NCBI GenBank assembly: GCA_011048475.1
Contig: DSDZ01000425.1
Location: 1-10,051, forward strand
DNA from: Bacteroides sp.
GTDB taxonomy: Bacteria > Bacteroidota > Bacteroidia > Bacteroidales > GCA-2748055
Direction: 5' to 3'
DNA length: 10,051 nucleotides
In this document: positions 6,461 to 10,051 of the stretch, piece by piece
Position numbering within the stretch: position 1 is the first letter of the stretch
Layout: every line of letters begins with the position of its first letter
Made by a program: the position numbers and the translations under genes
The notes under the pieces: model-generated
What the model saw: only the letters and a program-made list of their open reading frames with translations
Databases searched by the model: none
What the model was told of the DNA's origin: nothing

Positions 6461-6877
6461 ATGACCATCGACGAGTTGAACCGGACCTGCAGGGGTTCCT
6501 TTATGGACCTGCTGCACATTGAGTTCACCGCGTTTTCCGATACCGCGGTTGAAGCGGTCATGCAGATCACTCCCGAACACCACCAGCCCCTGGGCGTGGT
6601 GCACGGCGGTGCCCTCATATCCCTGGCAGAATCGGTGGGAAGCGTGGGTTCGGTGCTGCAGGTGGACCCGGAAAAATTCAGCGTGTACGGATCGGTGGTT
6701 TACACACAACACCTTTCTCCTGCAAGGGAGGGAAAGCTGGTGGCAAGGGCCTCGATCCTGTCGAAAAGTGATTTTAAACATATCTGGGATGTTGAAATCA
6801 GGGATGAGAAAGGGCAACTTATTTCCATCAGCCGTGTTACTAATAGTATCAAACCCATCAAACAGGAGGCGGATTAG
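6461..6877 (+). CDS. menI: 1,4-dihydroxy-2-naphthoyl-CoA thioesterase (MenI, hotdog fold)
   Basis: A 138-residue hotdog thioesterase of the PaaI/YdiI type, expected to hydrolyse DHNA-CoA to DHNA and CoA (EC 3.1.2.28), the step after MenB. The core is HQPLGVVHGGALISLAES. Gln42, His48 and Glu57 match in spacing Gln48, His54 and Glu63 of Escherichia coli MenI (YdiI), Glu being the catalytic residue. Further matches remembered from the E. coli protein are SPAREGKL and IWDVEIRDEKGQL near the C-terminus. The context, between menG and menF, strongly supports MenI over a phenylacetate (PaaI) thioesterase. Start: ATG 6461 gives MTIDELN; a GTG at 6455 and a TTG at 6446 are in frame but less likely. Fifteen bases separate it from menF, consistent with one operon. 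Confidence 0.88.
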   Translation: MTIDELNRTCRGSFMDLLHIEFTAFSDTAVEAVMQITPEHHQPLGVVHGGALISLAESVGSVGSVLQVDPEKFSVYGSVVYTQHLSPAREGKLVARASILSKSDFKHIWDVEIRDEKGQLISISRVTNSIKPIKQEAD

Positions 6878-6892
6878 CTGAGCGTAAGAAAC

Positions 6893-8050
6893 ATGAGCGA
6901 ACTTCTCACCAGGATCCACGACATCTGCATCTCCGGAAACATCCCTTTTGTCACCTTCCGCCTCCCCGGGCAGGAACAATCCACAACCTATATCCAGACC
7001 TCGGCCGACCATGTGCAGTGGAATACGGTCCGGGAGATCACCAGCATGGACGGATTTCTGATGGCGCCGTTCGATACAGGGAACGGCGACCGCTGCGTTC
7101 TGGTGCGGCCCGATTTGGTGATTGAGGGAGATTCAATCGAACCGTCCATAGCAAACCGGCTCTCCGGGATGGAGGGGTGCGGATCATCCCTCAGGGAAGA
7201 GAACCCGCCGGTGGTGACCGGACGGGAAGCCTACATGGATCAGGTGGGATCCATCAAAGCCAGTATCTCGAAAGGCGCCTTCCAGAAAGCGGTGCTTTCA
7301 CGGATCAGGACCATCGAAGGGAATTATATATCCATTATCCCCAGGATGTTCAGAACCCTGTGCAAAAAATATCCCGAAGCCTTTGTCTATCTTTTCAAAA
7401 GCTGCGGACAATTCTGGATGGGTGCTTCACCGGAACCGTTGCTCAGGCGGATGAACGGGAAAATCTCCACGGTCTCCCTGGCAGGCACCGTGCCCTATGC
7501 GGAAAAGTACATGGATGTGAACCGGTGGACCGCCAAGGAGGTCCTGGAACAGGAGTATGTGACCCGTTACATCCACGATGTACTCAGGAGTTTCCGGATC
7601 GGGGACTACCGGGTGAGTTCTCCATATGTGAAGAAAACCGGCAGCCTGTTGCACCTCTGTACCGACTTCAGCTTTGATTTCGACAGGATCGCATCCCGCA
7701 TGTGGGAGTTCGTGGACACCCTGCATCCCACCCCTGCTGTGGCAGGACAGCCAAGGCAGGAAGCCGTCGCCTTCCTCCGTGAGCTGGAACCGCACAACCG
7801 AGGTTATTATACCGGTTTTCTGGGTCCTGTCAGCCGGGAAGGGGACATCGATCTGTTTGTGAACCTGAGATGTATGAAAATCACACCGGGTTATCTTGCA
7901 CTGTATACTGGCGGGGGCATCACCCTGGATTCCGATCCGCAGGCCGAGTGGGATGAAACCCGCTGGAAAGCGGAATCGCTGCTGAAGATCCTCCGCATCT
8001 ACATCAGGGACCTGGCTCCCTTACATGAAGCGCAACCAACATATCGCTGA
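6893..8050 (+). CDS. menF: Isochorismate synthase (MenF)
   Basis: Converts chorismate to isochorismate (EC 5.4.4.2), the first committed step to menaquinone, in the cytoplasm with Mg2+. The 385 residues hold a variable N-terminal part (1-110) and the chorismate-binding fold (about 112-375). Visible motifs: GAFQKAVLSR with Lys132, GASPEPLL with Glu181, SLAGTVPYA (195-203), HPTPAVAG from 278, and GYYTGFLG from 304. A glycine-rich GGGITLDSDP and a final W...K segment follow. The Lys132-Glu181 pair has nearly the same spacing as the base/acid pair of E. coli MenF (Lys190/Glu240) and EntC. EntC-type (siderophore) function is possible by sequence, but the position before menD points to MenF. Its last 26 bases overlap the start of menD in another frame. 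ATG 6893 lies 15 bases after the menI stop, with no clear Shine-Dalgarno. Confidence 0.94.
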   Translation: MSELLTRIHDICISGNIPFVTFRLPGQEQSTTYIQTSADHVQWNTVREITSMDGFLMAPFDTGNGDRCVLVRPDLVIEGDSIEPSIANRLSGMEGCGSSLREENPPVVTGREAYMDQVGSIKASISKGAFQKAVLSRIRTIEGNYISIIPRMFRTLCKKYPEAFVYLFKSCGQFWMGASPEPLLRRMNGKISTVSLAGTVPYAEKYMDVNRWTAKEVLEQEYVTRYIHDVLRSFRIGDYRVSSPYVKKTGSLLHLCTDFSFDFDRIASRMWEFVDTLHPTPAVAGQPRQEAVAFLRELEPHNRGYYTGFLGPVSREGDIDLFVNLRCMKITPGYLALYTGGGITLDSDPQAEWDETRWKAESLLKILRIYIRDLAPLHEAQPTYR

Positions 8051-9734
8051 TCTGGCCCCTGTCCTCGCGGGACAGAAGATCCGGCATGTGATCATATGCC
8101 CCGGAAGCCGCAATGCGCCCCTGATCCAGCTATTCACATCGCAACCGTCGTTCCGCTGCCACAGCATCGTGGATGAACGCTCAGCAGGATATGTGGCCCT
8201 GGGGATGTCAAGGCAGCTGCAGGAGCCCGTGGCGGTTGTCACCACCTCGGGAACGGCGGTGCTCAATCTTGCCCCCGCCGCGGCGGAAGCATTTTTCCAG
8301 CATATCCCGCTGGTACTGATCACGGCCGACCGTCCCCGCGAAGCTGTTCCCCAGTTCGACAACCAGGTCATCGACCAGCAGGAACCGTTCATCAGGAATT
8401 CAAAGGGATTCTTCCAGTTCCCGGCAGGGGCCGGGAAAGGGGAACAGTTGCAGGAAATAAGCAGGCACGTGCAGACCCTGGTCCGGGAGGCGTGCTCCTC
8501 CCCCGAAGGCCCGGTCCACTTCAATGTGCCGCTTGAGGAGCCGCTGTATGAACCGCTGCCCCCGCCCCGCAAGAATCTGTCACCTCCCGGCGAAAACCTG
8601 CCCGAGCAAGGAAAAAACCGCCCTGTGCAAAAGGGCAGCCGTAACCGGTGGAAGCGGATTTCTTCCGGTACCAGGCTGCTCTTGCTGGCAGGCGCGGGCA
8701 GACATGGCGGAGAGATTCCCGCTCTCCTGGAATCCATGGCCGAAAAGCACGGGACCGTGGTGGTGGCGGAAAACATTGCCAACCTGCCGTCAAGCCGGTT
8801 TATCGCCCATCCGGAGCTGCTGCTGAGCGCGGCGGGCGAAAAGGAGCTTAAGGAACTGATCCCTGAGCGGGTGGTGGCGTTCGGGGGACAGGTGGTCTCG
8901 AAACGGATGAAACTCTTTCTGAAAGCCCATCCTCCCGGTGAGATCGTGCTCCTGGAGGATGATCCGGAAGGAGGGATGCGTACACTTCTGGAAATACTGG
9001 AGGGGTCGGCCAAAAGAACAGATGACAAAGAAGGCGGGCGCTTCGGTGGATATCTGGAGGCATGGAAAAGGCTGGAGAGAAGGGCCCTGGTGCAGGCCGG
9101 TGATTTTCTGGAAAGGGCGCCGTTCAGCAACCTGGCTGTGATTCACCGGACGCTGTCCTGCGTGCCGGCCGGAACAATCCTCCACCTGGGGAACAGTTCC
9201 GTGATCCGGTACTCCCAGCTGCTGCCCCTGCGAAAGGACCTGCAGTACTTCTCCAACCGGGGCACGTCGGGAATCGACGGTGTGGTCTCCTCAGCCGTGG
9301 GAGCGGCCATGGTATCTGCCGGGCAACACCTGCTGCTGGTGGGGGATCTTTCCTTTGTATATGATTCCAATGCGCTCTGGAACAAGGATTTTCCGGCGAA
9401 CCTGAAGATCGTGGTGGTGAACGACGGGGGAGGCGGGATCTTCCGGCTGCTGGAGGGACCCGATCGCATGCCGTTTTTCGAGGAATATTCCGTGACCCGC
9501 CATCCGGTCTCACTGGAACTGCTGAGCCGCTCATTCGGAAGGGAACATCTGAGGGCAGACAGGATGGATGAGCTGGAAGAAAAACTGAATCTTCTCCTGG
9601 CTCCCGGCTCCGGCATCAATGTCCTGGAGGCTGACACCTCGGGCAGCGAAAATAGTCGTATCTTTAAGTCGTTTCTGAACCATCACCATTCATCCTATGG
9701 AGAAAAGAAACTGGAAGACCATCAGGGAGTTTGA
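8025..9734 (+). CDS. menD: SEPHCHC synthase, thiamine-diphosphate enzyme (MenD)
   Basis: Joins isochorismate and 2-oxoglutarate, with loss of CO2, to form SEPHCHC (EC 2.2.1.9). The 569 residues fit the family. N-terminal PYR domain: CPGSRNAPL (25-33), DERSAGYVALGMS with Glu51 as the likely ThDP-activating glutamate, VVTTSGTAVLNL, and LVLITADRP. A Pro-rich linker with a heptad repeat (182-202) leads to the central domain. The C-terminal PP domain has GTSGIDGVVSSAVGAAM and GDLSFVYDSNALWN (Asp441), followed by VVVNDGGGGIFRLL (Asn466, Asp467, Gly469). E. coli MenD has Asn469 at the position of Asp467, a conservative change at a Mg2+ ligand. ATG 8025 lies inside menF, and the C-terminus overlaps menB by 38 bases, so the three genes are probably translationally coupled. 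Confidence 0.96.
   Translation: MKRNQHIADLAPVLAGQKIRHVIICPGSRNAPLIQLFTSQPSFRCHSIVDERSAGYVALGMSRQLQEPVAVVTTSGTAVLNLAPAAAEAFFQHIPLVLITADRPREAVPQFDNQVIDQQEPFIRNSKGFFQFPAGAGKGEQLQEISRHVQTLVREACSSPEGPVHFNVPLEEPLYEPLPPPRKNLSPPGENLPEQGKNRPVQKGSRNRWKRISSGTRLLLLAGAGRHGGEIPALLESMAEKHGTVVVAENIANLPSSRFIAHPELLLSAAGEKELKELIPERVVAFGGQVVSKRMKLFLKAHPPGEIVLLEDDPEGGMRTLLEILEGSAKRTDDKEGGRFGGYLEAWKRLERRALVQAGDFLERAPFSNLAVIHRTLSCVPAGTILHLGNSSVIRYSQLLPLRKDLQYFSNRGTSGIDGVVSSAVGAAMVSAGQHLLLVGDLSFVYDSNALWNKDFPANLKIVVVNDGGGGIFRLLEGPDRMPFFEEYSVTRHPVSLELLSRSFGREHLRADRMDELEEKLNLLLAPGSGINVLEADTSGSENSRIFKSFLNHHHSSYGEKKLEDHQGV
8568..8630 (+). repeat. Three imperfect 21-base (heptad) units in the menD linker
   Basis: Units 8568-8588, 8589-8609 and 8610-8630 encode RKNLSPP, GENLPEQ and GKNRPVQ (MenD residues 182-202). 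An N at the third position is kept in all three, as is a Lys or Glu before it; L or R follows, and a P is at position five or six. The next seven residues, KGSRNRW, are a weaker possible fourth unit. The repeats sit between the PYR and central domains, where MenD proteins vary. Likely a small in-frame duplication that lengthened a flexible linker. Confidence 0.45.
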
Positions 9735-10051
9735 AGAGATCAGGTTTGATTTTTTTGAGGGCATTGCAAAGATCACCATCAATCGTCCCCGCGTCCACAA
9801 CGCGTTTACCCCTGACACCACACGGGAGATGAGCGAGGCACTCGTGGTATGCAGGGAGATGAAGGAAGTCCGGGTGGTGATCCTTACCGGGGCGGGGGAT
9901 AAGGCCTTCTGCAGCGGAGGTGACCAGCATGTGAAAAGCTTTGCAGGTTATGTGGGAAAGGACGGGGTGCCCAGGCTCAACATCCTCGATGTGCAGCGGC
10001 AGATCCGGAGCCTTCCCAAACCGGTCATTGCCATGGTTAACGGATATGCCA
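9697..10051 (+). CDS. menB: 1,4-dihydroxy-2-naphthoyl-CoA synthase (MenB), C-terminus cut by window edge
   Basis: Crotonase-fold enzyme that cyclises o-succinylbenzoyl-CoA to DHNA-CoA (EC 4.1.3.36). About 118 N-terminal codons are present; the family is usually about 270-290 residues, so more than half lies beyond the window. The start ATG at 9697 gives MEKRNWKTIREFEEIRF, then GIAKITINRPRVHNAF, the usual MenB N-terminus. TGAGDKAFCSGGDQ supplies the first oxyanion-hole region and the SGGDQ typical of MenB over other crotonases. GYVGKDGVPRLNILD and LPKPVIAMVNGYA continue the match up to the edge. The start lies 38 bases inside menD, in a different frame; no start after the menD stop would keep these conserved residues. 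Its substrate comes from MenC and MenE (not seen here), and its product goes to MenI, encoded upstream in the same operon. Confidence 0.95.
   Translation, partial: MEKRNWKTIREFEEIRFDFFEGIAKITINRPRVHNAFTPDTTREMSEALVVCREMKEVRVVILTGAGDKAFCSGGDQHVKSFAGYVGKDGVPRLNILDVQRQIRSLPKPVIAMVNGYA

Noticed and set aside
8021..9130. 369-codon open frame on the minus strand opposite menD
   Set aside because: It is a mirror of the GC-rich menD codons, has low-complexity Ser/Pro/Arg-rich composition and shows no recognisable motif; menD is unmistakable on the other strand.
1..10051. Mobile element, CRISPR array, toxin-antitoxin, phage or defence system
   Set aside because: Both strands were read for transposase or integrase motifs, regular repeats and small paired genes; none was found. 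The gene content is metabolic and cell-envelope.

Overview
The window looks like chromosomal DNA of a Bacteroidota bacterium, probably a Bacteroidales or Marinilabiliales-type free-living anaerobe or microaerophile. This is inferred from several signs. There is a menaquinone (not ubiquinone) gene cluster whose proteins resemble Bacteroidota versions. Shine-Dalgarno sequences are weak or absent. Several starts are preceded by perfect matches to the Bacteroidota -7 promoter box TAnnTTTG. Short exported proteins of conserved but unknown Bacteroidota families are also present. The genus cannot be told from the sequence. By eye the coding DNA is moderately GC-rich, and some of the short spacers are AT-rich.

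Left part (1-657): the N-terminal 183 residues of a lipoprotein gene on the minus strand run off the left edge. It is divergent from the rest, and the 108-base spacer holds two back-to-back TAnnTTTG boxes. Everything to the right is on the plus strand.

Middle part (658-5680): an aspartate kinase of the unusual 'KIGGTS' type, which I associate with the ectoine-cluster kinases (Ask_Ect), is followed by an amino-acid permease of the APC superfamily. The spacer between them can fold into two adjacent hairpins. Next come a conserved outer-membrane beta-barrel protein of unknown function and an exported esterase-like alpha/beta hydrolase.

Right part (5697-10051): a compact menaquinone operon in the order menG (demethylmenaquinone methyltransferase), menI (DHNA-CoA thioesterase), menF (isochorismate synthase), menD (SEPHCHC synthase) and menB (DHNA-CoA synthase, cut by the right edge). 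MenF makes isochorismate and MenD adds the succinyl semialdehyde unit. MenB closes the second ring, MenI removes CoA, and MenG does the final methylation. MenH, MenC, MenE and MenA are not in the window. menF/menD overlap by 26 bases and menD/menB by 38 bases, which suggests translational coupling.

No mobile element, CRISPR array, rRNA or tRNA gene, phage gene or defence system was seen. This is largely a housekeeping region. The points most worth a second look are the Ask_Ect-like kinase outside any visible ectoine cluster, the TAnnTTTG box immediately before the hydrolase start, the conserved barrel protein with its CxxC-containing N-terminal domain, and a three-unit heptad repeat in the MenD linker.
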